64,000 nt of DNA from an uncultured Oscillospiraceae bacterium (GTDB lineage Bacteria; Bacillota; Clostridia; Oscillospirales; Ruminococcaceae), in contig CAKSLI010000005.1 in assembly GCA_934466475.1 (NCBI GenBank), positions 107,382 to 171,381 of the forward strand. Reading direction: 5' to 3'. The notes under the pieces were generated by a model that was not told the DNA's origin, did not search any database, and worked only from the letters and a program-made list of their open reading frames with translations. The position numbers and the translations under genes are program-made. This document shows positions 32,768 through 41,480 of this stretch, in pieces (position 1 is the first letter of the stretch; every line of letters begins with the position of its first letter).

Positions 32768-34595
32768 TCGCAGGCACCTCCCCGTCAACATAATACTGCG
32801 CCTGTAAGCGGAACATCTCCGCATAAGCGCCGTTTTTCTCCATAAGACTGTCGTGCGTGCCGTACTCGCACAGCTCCCCGTCCCTGAACATCGCAACATT
32901 GCCGCAGAACTGCGTGGAACTCAGCCTGTGGCTGATGTATACCGCGGTCTTTCCGCCGATAAGCCTGTCAAATTCGCCGTACAGCCGGCTCTCCGCGACA
33001 GCGTCAAGCGCGGCGGTCGGCTCGTCGAGGACTACCACCGGAGCCTCCTTGTACAGCGCCCGGGCGAGCGCCAGCTTCTGCTTTTCACCGCCGGAGAGGT
33101 CAACGCCGTCATCATGTATGACCTTCAGTATCTCGGTGTCCACTCCGCGCGGGAGCTCCGCCAGTTTATCGCCCAAGCCCGCCGCGTTCAGGCATTCCTC
33201 CGCGCGGCGCCTGTCGGTGTTTTCCGGGGACTGCATGGAAACATTCTCCGCCAGCGGGAACGCGAACAGCTCCACGTCCTGGAAAACTGGCGCGAACAGC
33301 CGGTAGTAGCTTTGCCTGCTGTATTCCCGGATATCCACGCCGTTAAGCAGTATTTCGCCCTCAGTCGGCTCGTAGAGCCTCAGCAGGAGCTTTATGAACG
33401 TGGATTTCCCCGCTCCGTTGAGCCCCACCACGGCGAGCCGCTCGCCTGCCTTCAGTCTGAGCGAAAGGTTTTTCAGCGCGTAATTCTCCGATTTCGGGTA
33501 CCTGAACGAAACATTCCTGAACTCGAACTCATAGCTTCCGGACAACGGCACGGTTCTGCCGGTATCGTCCCCGGCGTCAAAGTCCATGAAGCTGCGGAAA
33601 TCGTCCACCTGCCTGCTTTTCTGGAGCAGGTCGCCTATCCCGCTGAAAAGCTGGCTGATGAACTGGAACAGCGTTACCGCCGAGGCTAGGTACAGGCTGA
33701 AATTCCCTATCGAGAGCCCGCTGTACGCCACCGACCAGATGAGCCAGCCGTAAACCGCGCAGTGCGTGAGCGCAAGCATGACCTCCGCAAAGACCGCCGC
33801 CCAGAACCACAGCGCCGCGTTTTTTTCCTGCGCGCGGAGCCGCTCCTTTTTGAGCTCCCGGTATTTGTTCACCAGCCATTCCCGCAGACCGAACAGCCGG
33901 ATATCCTTGGCGGGGGCGAAATCGGTTATCTGCCACTTCATGTAGTTGTCCCGGCGCCACCACGGGGCAAGGGGGTCCCATATCTTCTCCTTGGAGTACC
34001 TGTTGAACCTGTCGCCGACAAGGCAGGTCACCGCGGAAATGGCGATCATCACGAGTATCAGCCACGGGCTGAACGTCCCGAGAATGACCAGTCCTGCCGC
34101 CGTCACCGACAGCGACATCAGCAGCCCGGATATCTGGCGCATCATTCCCTCAACGCCGTCGTTGTTGCTGTTGCAGGCGTTGTTCGCCTTCTGCCAGCAG
34201 TCCATTACGTCAGGGTCCTCCAGGTGCCGGAAATCAATGCGCATGACCCTGCGGTTCTTTTCGCCTATCAGCCGGAAGCGCACGTCTATGAACCTCCACC
34301 ATATCTCGCTGTTGTACCAGGTGTTGAGCATAGTGGAAACAAGCTGTATCGCAGTGAATATCCCCATGACCCATAGCAGCGCCTCCCAGCCCGCCTCGCC
34401 GGTTATCATGTCGATGACGAACTTTGATATGAACGTCCACAGGTAGTTCATAAGCGGTGCGCAGACCACTCCCACGGGGATAAGCGCAAGTATTCCCCGG
34501 GAATGCCGGCGCATGGCGGAAAAAGTCCAGCGGACATTGCTCCACAGCCCGTATTCCCGGTGGAGCGGGTTCTGATTTTCGTCAGTCTTTTTCAT
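32760..34595 (-). CDS. ABC exporter subunit, fused membrane and ATPase domains (2)
   Basis: 611 residues, same layout as its neighbour: six-helix membrane domain (about 25-350), Walker A GLNGAGKST, Q-loop VFQDVELFAFPL, signature LSGGE, Walker B VVVLDEPTAALD and H-loop YISHRLSS. AAAAAGGAG lies before the ATG at 34595; the start overlaps the end of the upstream XRE gene by 14 bases, so all three are translationally coupled. Both catalytic Glu residues are present, so the heterodimer has two canonical sites. Confidence 0.92.
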   Translation of the reverse strand: MKKTDENQNPLHREYGLWSNVRWTFSAMRRHSRGILALIPVGVVCAPLMNYLWTFISKFVIDMITGEAGWEALLWVMGIFTAIQLVSTMLNTWYNSEIWWRFIDVRFRLIGEKNRRVMRIDFRHLEDPDVMDCWQKANNACNSNNDGVEGMMRQISGLLMSLSVTAAGLVILGTFSPWLILVMIAISAVTCLVGDRFNRYSKEKIWDPLAPWWRRDNYMKWQITDFAPAKDIRLFGLREWLVNKYRELKKERLRAQEKNAALWFWAAVFAEVMLALTHCAVYGWLIWSVAYSGLSIGNFSLYLASAVTLFQFISQLFSGIGDLLQKSRQVDDFRSFMDFDAGDDTGRTVPLSGSYEFEFRNVSFRYPKSENYALKNLSLRLKAGERLAVVGLNGAGKSTFIKLLLRLYEPTEGEILLNGVDIREYSRQSYYRLFAPVFQDVELFAFPLAENVSMQSPENTDRRRAEECLNAAGLGDKLAELPRGVDTEILKVIHDDGVDLSGGEKQKLALARALYKEAPVVVLDEPTAALDAVAESRLYGEFDRLIGGKTAVYISHRLSSTQFCGNVAMFRDGELCEYGTHDSLMEKNGAYAEMFRLQAQYYVDGEVPANA

Positions 34596-35448
34596 CGCCG
34601 CTCTCCTTTTTGTAGGTGTCGTTCCTGAAATACCGCTCGCTGCGCCAGTCGTTGTTATAGCTGAAATTTGTCGGCGGGCGCATGAGGTATCGCGCGGCGG
34701 CGATAAAGGCGACAAGCTCGCACCGGGCGATGTACTGATAGATTTTCTCGCTGCTGTCCCCGCCGTTGAGGGTCGCCTCCCAGATGAATCCTATCCCGCA
34801 GAAATCCCTGATTATATCGGCGGCGTTCTCGGCGGAGATACCCAGCTCGTGCATGAGGGTGCTCTTTTTGAAGAACATCGTGCCGTCCCGCCCCGCGATG
34901 AAATACAGCGCCTTGAGGGCGTTCGGTCCGGAAAGCACGGTGAACAGCCTGACATACTGCTCGTCGTATTTCAGCACCTTGTCGTAGCCGCACTTTGGCT
35001 CCGGGAACAGGAACGCGAACTGAAGATCGCCATTGTTCCGCATTTCGAAGAAGCCCTGCGGTAAGTTGATACGGCTGTGGCAGTCGAATTCGCTGTTAAG
35101 TATCTCATCGGGGATCGGCTCGTATTTTACCGCCCCGCAGAATGCCAGCGGAAACGCCCTGAATATACGGAACAGCTCGTCAAATCGCCGTTCCACAGGA
35201 GTTTCGCCTATATGCCGCATAACTCTGTCGTAAATGGATATGCTCTCGTTTTTCAGACCGTAAAGCTCATCAATGGAGACCCCGAGCTTCTGCGCTATTT
35301 TCGGCAGCAGCGCCGCGTCCGGGAAGCTGTTCATCTCCCATTTGGAGACCGCCTGCGGGGAAACTCCCACCGCCTCGGCAAGCTGCTCCTGGGTTATCCC
35401 CTTTTCCTTGCGTATCCTGCGGAGATTCGTGTTGAATGCGTTGTCCAT
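34582..35448 (-). CDS. XRE family regulator of the ABC exporter operon
   Basis: 288 residues. Cro/C1 HTH at 5-60 (LRRIRKEKGITQEQLAEAVGVS, then QAVSKWEMNSFPD), followed by a roughly 220-residue C-terminal region of unknown fold, probably a ligand or effector domain (DELFRIFRAFPLAFCGAVKYE). It heads the operon with two ABC subunits. Its promoter contains a perfect 12-bp palindrome over the -35 box, pointing to autoregulation. Confidence 0.85.
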   Translation of the reverse strand: MDNAFNTNLRRIRKEKGITQEQLAEAVGVSPQAVSKWEMNSFPDAALLPKIAQKLGVSIDELYGLKNESISIYDRVMRHIGETPVERRFDELFRIFRAFPLAFCGAVKYEPIPDEILNSEFDCHSRINLPQGFFEMRNNGDLQFAFLFPEPKCGYDKVLKYDEQYVRLFTVLSGPNALKALYFIAGRDGTMFFKKSTLMHELGISAENAADIIRDFCGIGFIWEATLNGGDSSEKIYQYIARCELVAFIAAARYLMRPPTNFSYNNDWRSERYFRNDTYKKESGDEKD

Positions 35449-35477
35449 TTCGGTGCCCTCCTTTGTTCGTTGCCTTA

Positions 35478-35507
35478 ATTATATCACAATCCACTGTTGA
35501 ATTCAAC
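35478..35507 (-). promoter_or_regulatory. Promoter and palindromic operator of the XRE-ABC operon
   Basis: Minus strand TTGAAT (35501-35506), 17-base spacer, TATAAT (35478-35483). GTTGAATTCAAC (35496-35507) is a perfect palindrome covering the -35 box, and a further TTCAAC half-site lies at about 35526. Binding of the XRE protein there would block transcription. Confidence 0.72.
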
Positions 35508-35606
35508 GTAATTGTGGTTTATATATTCAACGCCAGGTTGCGGGAGACGCGGAAATCAACCGGACATAGAAAAATCCACCGGCTGCGCCAGTGGATTTTT
35601 GCTGAT

Positions 35607-35836
35607 GGGAACCTCTAAAAACCGGTGTGAAAAGCAAAAATGGGCAGGGTGTGCCAGCTTCTAGGAAATCCGACGAAGTAAGGCTGTATGCCTTACGAGG
35701 AGGTGCAACACGATGTTGCAGAGCGAAATAACCGGGCGACGGCATGGACGCCGTCGCATCAGAAATTTCGCTTGTTGACAGACGAAGATGGTGCGCACTG
35801 CACATTTTCGCTCACATGAGGTTTTTAGAGGTGACC
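35607..35836. repeat. Family A mini-element, long form (copy A3)
   Basis: 230 bp, same orientation and length as A2, flanked by TGAT on both sides. It occupies the space between the 3' end of the DUF4230-like operon and the XRE promoter; the rest of 35508-35890 holds only a GGCTGCGCCAGTGGATTTTT-type hairpin near 35570-35600. Confidence 0.85.
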
Positions 35837-35890
35837 TGATAATAATTTAACCGCGGATTCACCGTATCCAAAGCGCGGTCTCCTGTGAGA

Positions 35891-36568
35891 TCACGCGAAG
35901 AAATCAACATAGACCTTCATGTCGGGATTGTCCGGATTAGCGCTCTTTGCAATGCTAGAAACCATGGAGCGCGCATTCATTTCAGCGTTTTCCCTGAAAA
36001 AGCTGCCGTCAAAGGTGGTTTTCAGCGTATCCTGAGCTTCCTTCATCATTTCGTTGTATCTGTCGATTCCATCGCTTATGTTGTCGAATATCCATTTCTG
36101 GTTTTCGAAATGTATCTTTTCTACCTTGTCGTAAATTACGGTGTTATTGGTGAGCTCCGGCTTGGGGATCCTTATGCTGACCGAATTATTGACCTCATCG
36201 GTCACTATCTCGGCGCGTTGCATATCTACCGTGAACACCCCGGTTCCCGGCGCGGACAGCCACACGTTGAGTCCGTCCTTTTCAGACTTTAGATATACGA
36301 TATCGCTCGCACGGAGGACTTCCAGGCGCGCTATTTCGCGCAGCTCCGTTATGCTTATCGCTGCGCGGTCGGTCGTGTGGTGCTGCTGTTCGCCAAGGTC
36401 CAGACCGGTTTTTCTTGCCGTTTCCGTCATTGACGTGATAATGCCGGTGGACTGCTCCAGATAGCTCGACCTGGCAGCGTCAGTATATATTGACGAGGCC
36501 GCGATAATAAGCCCTAAACCGATCAGAAAGCTGGCTATCCTGATTATCCATTTTGCCGAATCTGACAT
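35891..36568 (-). CDS. Membrane-anchored DUF4230-like protein (1)
   Basis: 225 residues: one N-terminal transmembrane helix (about 7-28, ASFLIGLGLIIAASSIY), then an extracytoplasmic domain with a VYLKSEKDGLNVWLSAPG core and FTVDMQRAEI, reminiscent of DUF4230 proteins, in which a central beta-barrel-like segment is followed by helices (FDNISDGIDRYNEMMKEAQ). Function is unknown. GGAGGGG precedes the ATG. It starts 2 bases after the end of the second family member, so they are co-translated. Confidence 0.7.
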   Translation of the reverse strand: MSDSAKWIIRIASFLIGLGLIIAASSIYTDAARSSYLEQSTGIITSMTETARKTGLDLGEQQHHTTDRAAISITELREIARLEVLRASDIVYLKSEKDGLNVWLSAPGTGVFTVDMQRAEIVTDEVNNSVSIRIPKPELTNNTVIYDKVEKIHFENQKWIFDNISDGIDRYNEMMKEAQDTLKTTFDGSFFRENAEMNARSMVSSIAKSANPDNPDMKVYVDFFA

Positions 36569-36570
36569 TT

Positions 36571-37278
36571 TTACCCCTCCTCGCTGTCGCTGGCAAAGAA
36601 CGAAACTTCGACTCTGCTTCCGTCCGTGCTGAGGGAGCTGTAAAGATTCGCGACCTGTACCCTTGCCGAATCCTTAGCCTGAGAAAACAGCTCGTCATAA
36701 TTCGCGAGCTTTTCCTTTGAATTTTTCATGAGCTCCTTCATGGAATTAAGCGATATATCAAATCCGTCCTCCGCGCTGCCGCCGAACGCCAGCCCGTTGT
36801 ATCTTCCGATTACCTCGCGCGCGGATTCGTCATTATACAGCGACATTTCAGGTTCCGGTATCACCACCGAGCCCTGCGAGACCTTCGCCTTGCTGAGGTC
36901 TACCGTAAAGACGATTTCAAAGGAGAGCTTTTCGAGCTCCTTATAATCCCACTTGAACGTTTCATTCGTGAACGTCAGCAGATTCTGTACCGTGGTCTTC
37001 CCGACAAGCACCTGAAGCTTCTGACCCTCGCCGTCCAGACCGGTGCTGACGCTTACCTCGGTATCCTTCACCTCAAGGGCTTTGCTGGTGCCCTCGTCAT
37101 AGGCTTCCGAAAATTCCTGCACGCTCTTGAACGAGCCCACGCCAACGCCTACCGCGGTTCCAAAATCAGTGCCCGTCCTGCGGCCGACAGTCCCGGAAAC
37201 GGCAATTGAAAATATTCCGACAAGCCCGATACCGATACTCGCCACCCATGTTATTGTATTTATATTCAGATTTTTCAT
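36571..37278 (-). CDS. Membrane-anchored DUF4230-like protein (2)
   Basis: 235 residues from the ATG at 37278 (GAGGAATAT ribosome site). One N-terminal hydrophobic helix (about 9-28) with a Gly-rich stretch after it, then a domain of the same plan as its neighbour: FEIVFTVDLSKAKVSQGSVVIPEPEM parallels the neighbour's FTVDMQ..VSIRIPKPEL region, and the helical end resembles it too. The two are distant paralogues. Function is unknown. Confidence 0.68.
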   Translation of the reverse strand: MKNLNINTITWVASIGIGLVGIFSIAVSGTVGRRTGTDFGTAVGVGVGSFKSVQEFSEAYDEGTSKALEVKDTEVSVSTGLDGEGQKLQVLVGKTTVQNLLTFTNETFKWDYKELEKLSFEIVFTVDLSKAKVSQGSVVIPEPEMSLYNDESAREVIGRYNGLAFGGSAEDGFDISLNSMKELMKNSKEKLANYDELFSQAKDSARVQVANLYSSLSTDGSRVEVSFFASDSEEG

Positions 37279-37285
37279 ATATTCC

Positions 37286-38977
37286 TCACTTTGCAACCAC
37301 GCCAAAGTTGAACTTTTCCTCAAGGAACGCTATGTCGATCAGCTTTCCGTCAAGCTCTGGAGTCACCTCAAAGGTGTATGTGAAAGTATCCTTGTATTTA
37401 TCCCAGAAAGCGTTGTTCCTGCATTCTATCTGGTAATGCTCGCTGTCGTTCACCGTGTAGGTAAAGGTCAGCTTCTGACCCTGCCTTGCGGAAACAGAAT
37501 TCTCCGTGACAGGCGATCCGTCAAGCTGGAACGATAGTTTTCCGCTGCCGTCCTCCGTACTGAGCTGAAGCACTGAATACTTCCTGATGTAATTATTAAC
37601 CCTGCTGTCAAGCTCCCTGGAATAATCCCTGAACGCCACGGTAAACGTGCCCATATTTTCGTCAGTGATGTAGTAGCCGTTCTTCGGAGTGACCGTAACA
37701 GTCACATTCTGATCCGGGTTTATCATCTCGCCCGTTCTGGGAACGTGATGATTGTCCTCATCGCTGAACTGTACCTTAATATCAACCTCATCGCGGCTTG
37801 GTTCAATGAACTCTATCGCGGAATCCCTGCCCGGCTTATGAACGAACAGGAGCGCTATATTGGTATCCGAACCGGTAAATTCGAACGTATAGCGTGTGCT
37901 GCCGTCTCCCAGCGACTGCTTGTCCATCGGGGTTATCAGCTCCGTGTAATCCATCTCGTAACCGCTGCTGATATCAACCACGACCTTACTGTTGACCTTC
38001 ATTTCCTCAAGATAGTAGTACCGGACGTTCTCTATAAACGCAAAGCTGTCAGTCTTCCTGTTGCTTTTCAGCAGTGAAGTCATATCTACGCCGTCTACCA
38101 TTATTTTATTAACGGCATTTATTTCGCCCTGTACGCGGCACCTGAGATAATTGCGCAGAACCACGTCAAACCTGCTCACGTCTTCCGTAGCGGCATACGG
38201 GCCGAATGTCAGCTCGCCGGGAGCGTCAGTCTTGTGCACGTTCGAATCGTCAGGAGTGCAGCTTTCGACATAGTAGTCCTCATACGGATATGTATATGTG
38301 ACCTTATAATCCTTTGTGGGATCCATTCTGGAGGGGTCGCACTCCCTGTAATCAGTTCCATCGACCTTTATAAGGGCTTTCCAGCTGCCGCAGTCGGAAT
38401 TCTGCCCGACAACTGACGCATTCATCGCAAGTACCCGGTCGATGTACTTCCCGACGGGCTCAACTGAATATTCCCCCGCCTCTGAAAATGTGATCTCAGC
38501 CGTCCTGCTGACCCTGTCGTATTCTGTATCAGGCGCAGCGGCGGAGCGTGAGCCGTTCACATATTTATATACATTGAAAGCGTCAAGCTCATACATACTG
38601 CTGACCGGATTTTCAGTATACCATTCAGCGGACAGAATATCTCCCGGATCCGCGTAAAACTCATCGCTGTCCAGTATCCTCTTCTCCCCGGAGGAATGAT
38701 CCGTCAGATAGTAGGTCACTTTAAGGTACTTATTTCCTGCCAATACGCAGTGGATGCTTTTATCCGCCTGCGCCATAGTTTCCTCGGCAGTCGCCTTTTC
38801 GTCATATTCCGCGTTATAGGTATCATTTATGTAGTAGCCAGACTCGTTCAGCTTGTCCTCTGCCATAAGCTGTCTGTACTCGTCTGCATTGTCGTCAGAA
38901 ATGACGCTCTCGGCTGAACAGCCGGCAAGCGTCAGCAGAACTGCCGATACGCAGAGCCATCTCAGATTTATTTTCAA
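37286..38977 (-). CDS. Large lipoprotein, beta-rich, function unknown
   Basis: 563 residues. The TTG at 38977 is the probable start: AAGAGGTG lies 6 bases before it and the signal peptide MKINLRWLCV..LAGC (Cys 20) then fits; a GTG at 38986 is inside the ribosome site. The body is a series of beta-rich repeats with similar elements (VTVTVTPKNGYYITDENMG, FTVAFRDYS, KLTFTYTVNDSEHYQIEC) like Listeria/Bacteroides-type InlB-B or flat-beta repeats. It heads a three-gene operon with the two DUF4230-like membrane proteins, suggesting a surface complex. The promoter is at 39186 and the A4 element lies in its leader. Confidence 0.75.
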   Translation of the reverse strand: MKINLRWLCVSAVLLTLAGCSAESVISDDNADEYRQLMAEDKLNESGYYINDTYNAEYDEKATAEETMAQADKSIHCVLAGNKYLKVTYYLTDHSSGEKRILDSDEFYADPGDILSAEWYTENPVSSMYELDAFNVYKYVNGSRSAAAPDTEYDRVSRTAEITFSEAGEYSVEPVGKYIDRVLAMNASVVGQNSDCGSWKALIKVDGTDYRECDPSRMDPTKDYKVTYTYPYEDYYVESCTPDDSNVHKTDAPGELTFGPYAATEDVSRFDVVLRNYLRCRVQGEINAVNKIMVDGVDMTSLLKSNRKTDSFAFIENVRYYYLEEMKVNSKVVVDISSGYEMDYTELITPMDKQSLGDGSTRYTFEFTGSDTNIALLFVHKPGRDSAIEFIEPSRDEVDIKVQFSDEDNHHVPRTGEMINPDQNVTVTVTPKNGYYITDENMGTFTVAFRDYSRELDSRVNNYIRKYSVLQLSTEDGSGKLSFQLDGSPVTENSVSARQGQKLTFTYTVNDSEHYQIECRNNAFWDKYKDTFTYTFEVTPELDGKLIDIAFLEEKFNFGVVAK

Positions 38978-38998
38978 ATTACGCACCTCTTATTTATG

Positions 38999-39156
38999 GT
39001 CACCTCTAAAAACCTTGTTTGAGTGAAAATGTGTATAGCACACCGCCTGCTTCAGAAAACCTCCTCGTAAGGCATACAGCCTTACTTCGTCGGCTTTCAT
39101 CGCATTCGGCGCACTCTACCCATTTTCCCTTTTCAAACCGGTTTTTAGAGGTTCCC
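38999..39156. repeat. Family A mini-element, short form (copy A4)
   Basis: 158 bp, almost identical to A1, flanked by TTAT on both sides. It lies in the 5' leader of the lipoprotein gene, between the promoter at 39186 and the ribosome site, so it is transcribed as a structured leader. Confidence 0.86.
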
Positions 39157-39185
39157 TTATCAAAATATTAAAATTACCCATATTG

Positions 39186-39214
39186 ATTATATCACGGTGG
39201 TCAAAAAATGTCAA
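39186..39214 (-). promoter_or_regulatory. Sigma-A promoter for the lipoprotein operon
   Basis: Minus strand TTGACA (39209-39214), 17-base spacer, TATAAT (39186-39191): full consensus. Confidence 0.85.
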
Positions 39215-39309
39215 CAAAACTGTGGAGGCACAGGGCAGGATATTCAGCCCAGTAAAAGTACATCCGGAGGCTGTCTGCAAGATGAATCGTCCGTAACTCC
39301 TTGCGGCGG

Positions 39310-39338
39310 TTGACTTTTCATTTGCTATGTGGTATATT
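39310..39338 (+). promoter_or_regulatory. Promoter of the destroyed thioesterase/hydrolase gene
   Basis: TTGACT (39310-39315), 17-base spacer, TATATT (39333-39338). A leader hairpin CGCCTTTC-GCA-GAAAGGCG (about 39430-39447) overlaps the AAAGGCGG ribosome site before the ATG at 39458. Confidence 0.7.
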
Positions 39339-39457
39339 ATTCATAGCAGAATTTTTTGTCATCACTATAAACCGGAGTCTGTCAGTCGGATAAAGAACGT
39401 CTGGTAAAAGGATAATCTGGCGCATTGGCGCCTTTCGCAGAAAGGCGGATTATAAAC

Positions 39458-39977
39458 ATGAAAGGTCCTGAAACTATAAAGGTCACCTCTAAAAACCTTG
39501 TTTGAGTGAAAATGTGTATAGCACAACGACTGCTTCAGAAAACCTCCTCGTAAGGCATACAGCCTTACTTCGTCGGCTTTCATCGCATTCGGCGCACTCT
39601 GCCCATTTTCCCTTTTCAAACCGGTTTTTAGAGGTTCCCATATTCTTGAAATTAACACAGATAAAAAAATCAATCCAGATTCGATCATACCAGTTGAGAA
39701 AATAGAAGCGCCAATTCTGATGTTTTCAACGGAAGTGGATACAATATGGCCGTCAAAGGAAAGCTGCGAAAAGCTGGAAGAACGTCTTAACATCAATAAT
39801 TTTTCCTATCCGCACAAGCATATTTGCTTCAGGCATATAAGCCACATGATGCTTGAAAACTGCGGGAAGTCGATCAAATGGTTTATAAAATCCGAGAAAC
39901 AGTTTCCGGAAGAGTGTGCCAAAGAGCGAGCTATCATGGGACAAGAATGCATAAAGTGGATAGAGGAAGTATGGTGA
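39458..39977 (+). pseudogene. Remnant of a BAAT-like acyl-CoA thioester hydrolase / dienelactone-hydrolase-type gene
   Basis: An ATG at 39458 with promoter and ribosome site begins MKGPETIK, then runs into mini-element A5. After the element (39640 on) an in-frame segment IPVEKIEAPILMFSTEVDTIW and onward gives about 110 residues of an alpha/beta-hydrolase C-terminus: the Asp loop (STEVDTIWPS) and a HISHMM segment where the catalytic His lies. The nucleophile-bearing middle is gone. The flanks of A5 do not form a target duplication, unlike the other copies, which fits deletion by recombination between two elements. Confidence 0.72.
39481..39639. repeat. Family A mini-element, short form (copy A5)
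   Basis: 159 bp, nearly identical to A4 and A1. Left flank TAAA and right flank ATAT do not match, the only copy without a 4-bp duplication. It is embedded in the hydrolase remnant. Confidence 0.86.
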
Positions 39978-40164
39978 ACATAAAGATAAAACAGCCTTTG
40001 CATAGCAGGCATGCCGATTCATCCACCACGATCAAATAACCACACATGGGGCAGTCGAAAGATTGCTCCATTTTCCATTGGAGGTACTTATGAGCAGATG
40101 GTCGTCTGCGCCCGCGTCCTCAAAATCACAAAAGCGTAAACCGCTGACCTATCCTGCTGAAATC

Positions 40165-40303
40165 GCATAGGCGATCTGACGCATAAAAAACCTCCCTGCC
40201 GAAACAGAGAGGTTTGTTGACCATAAATTGACCAAAAGTAAGTCGGGATTCCCACAAATAGCTCTGCTGAGCCATTCCTTGGGCGACTGATTATCTCTTG
40301 GAG
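40165..40303. other. Relic of an older element's integrase-proximal end, left of the mobile element
   Basis: This 140-bp stretch parallels the right end of the present element (54970-55103): a terminator hairpin (CCTCCC..GAGAGG here, TCCTCC..GAGAGGA there), then GACC-containing repeats, then ATTCCCACAAA/ATTGCCACAAA, GAGCC/AAGCC, GGGC and the shared 16-bp core. It looks like the end of an earlier related element integrated at the same site whose body is lost. Bases 39978-40164 hold nothing I recognise. Confidence 0.5.
40288..40303. other. attL core of the rpsI-integrated element
   Basis: TGATTATCTCTTGGAG, identical to 55088-55103, where it overlaps the last codons and stop of rpsI. AAAGACCAAATAAAGACCAAG (40421-40441) just inside resembles AAAGACCAGATAAAGACC near attR, likely integrase arm sites. 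Confidence 0.85.
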
Positions 40304-40508
40304 TTTTGGATAGCGGTTTGAGCGATTTTGCGCAACCTGCCACAAGCCGCATAATAATGCGGTTTTCAGCGCTTCCTTTTCGGTTCTGTTGCTCGGCTTT
40401 TGGTAAGCTGTTGTAACATTAAAGACCAAATAAAGACCAAGTAAACCTGTTGTGACAGCCCTCTGCAAACAGTTTTTGTCATATCAAATATATTGGGATG
40501 TTATCATT

Positions 40509-40814
40509 ATGAGCAATAGCATTATCAAGGAAGATGAACTTACAATAGGTCACTGGGGCATTGCTTGGCAGCGGTTTATGACGGAGAACTACCCCGACGA
40601 AACAGCAGAGTTGAAAGAAAACAATCGCTGGGACGAGCTTGCCCATGAAATTGACAGAGAAGCATACAGCCTTTGGGAGCTGCTCAGAAAGCAGTACGCG
40701 AAGGCTAATCCCCGCCCGACCACCTTTATGGAAATAGTGAAGTGGGAAAAAATACGAGGCTTCTATGTTGACCACGAGATTATGGAGCAGATGGTGCTGC
40801 AATTCAGAGTGTAA
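40509..40814 (+). CDS. TnpV-like element-encoded protein
   Basis: 101 residues. The layout (IGHWGIAWQRFMTENYPDETAELKE, a Trp/Leu-rich middle, then MEQMVLQFRV) matches the TnpV family found on Clostridial mobile elements; role unknown. The ATG at 40509 is preferred to a longer ORF from 40452 because similarity begins there. A hairpin terminator (ACAGGCTCT..AGAGTCTGT then TTTTTT, about 40840-40876) follows. A second fragment of its 3' end plus terminator is at 42922-43033. Confidence 0.72.
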   Translation: MSNSIIKEDELTIGHWGIAWQRFMTENYPDETAELKENNRWDELAHEIDREAYSLWELLRKQYAKANPRPTTFMEIVKWEKIRGFYVDHEIMEQMVLQFRV

Positions 40815-41047
40815 GATAGTTGTCTCATAAATAATGATAACAGGCTCTATGATTGTATGTAGAGTCTGTTTTTTCTCATTAAACCTGCGATATCCGTTTC
40901 GGCGGAATCCTATTCTGTAAAGCGCCTATATAGTATATTTGTTGTTTTTCAACAGTATACATATCAACTCATGGGCAATACTCCAAAGTATCAGGTTGAG
41001 ATCCAAGCGGTGCGTTCACAAATTTGTAAATTTTATTAAATTGAGGG

Positions 41048-41076
41048 TTGACAAACGCGAAATATTATGTTATAAT
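41048..41076 (+). promoter_or_regulatory. Sigma-A promoter of the HTH-ImmA pair
   Basis: TTGACA (41048-41053), 17-base spacer, TATAAT (41071-41076): perfect consensus, 25 bases before the HTH start codon. Confidence 0.88.
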
Positions 41077-41100
41077 AAGCTAGAGAGGAGGAAGAAGAAT

Positions 41101-41460
41101 ATGCTTAGTTATGTGGGTAAATTTTTAAGGCGATTTAGGATTGATAATAGTCTCCTATTAAAAGATATGGCAGATGCGCTTAGTATATCACCAGCATATC
41201 TTTCATCCATTGAAAACGGCAAGAGGAAACCTACCGCTGATTTTGTATCTAAGATTAAGCAGCATTATTCATTGAGTAAAGAAGCAGAGCAAGAACTTGA
41301 TGACGCTTTTTGCAAAACTGTCGAGGCTATTACTATTGACACATCGTTTGCAAATGACAATCAACGTGAAATAGGCTTGGTGTTCGCGAGAAAGATTAAC
41401 GGTTTGTCGGATGAACAAATAAAGTCTATTCAGAAAATACTTTCAGATAAAAAAGATTAA
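41101..41460 (+). CDS. XRE-type HTH repressor (ImmR-like)
   Basis: 119 residues: Cro/C1 HTH near the N-terminus (LLLKDMADALSISPAYLSSIE with NGKRKP) and a helical C-terminus. It is followed 20 bases later by an ImmA/IrrE metallopeptidase. In ICEBs1 and many phages such a pair controls excision: the protease cleaves the repressor on DNA damage or signalling. The ATG at 41101 has GGAGG; the longer frame from 40939 crosses the promoter and is not used. Confidence 0.88.
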   Translation: MLSYVGKFLRRFRIDNSLLLKDMADALSISPAYLSSIENGKRKPTADFVSKIKQHYSLSKEAEQELDDAFCKTVEAITIDTSFANDNQREIGLVFARKINGLSDEQIKSIQKILSDKKD

Positions 41461-41480
41461 ATGGAGGGGGGGAATAATAA

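Noticed and set aside
39365..39796. 143-codon minus-strand frame across element A5
   Set aside because: It crosses the element and the reversed hydrolase remnant; no ribosome site or family motif.
40088..40468. Minus-strand frames at the left end of the mobile element
   Set aside because: They span the att core and terminator hairpin and lack coding features.
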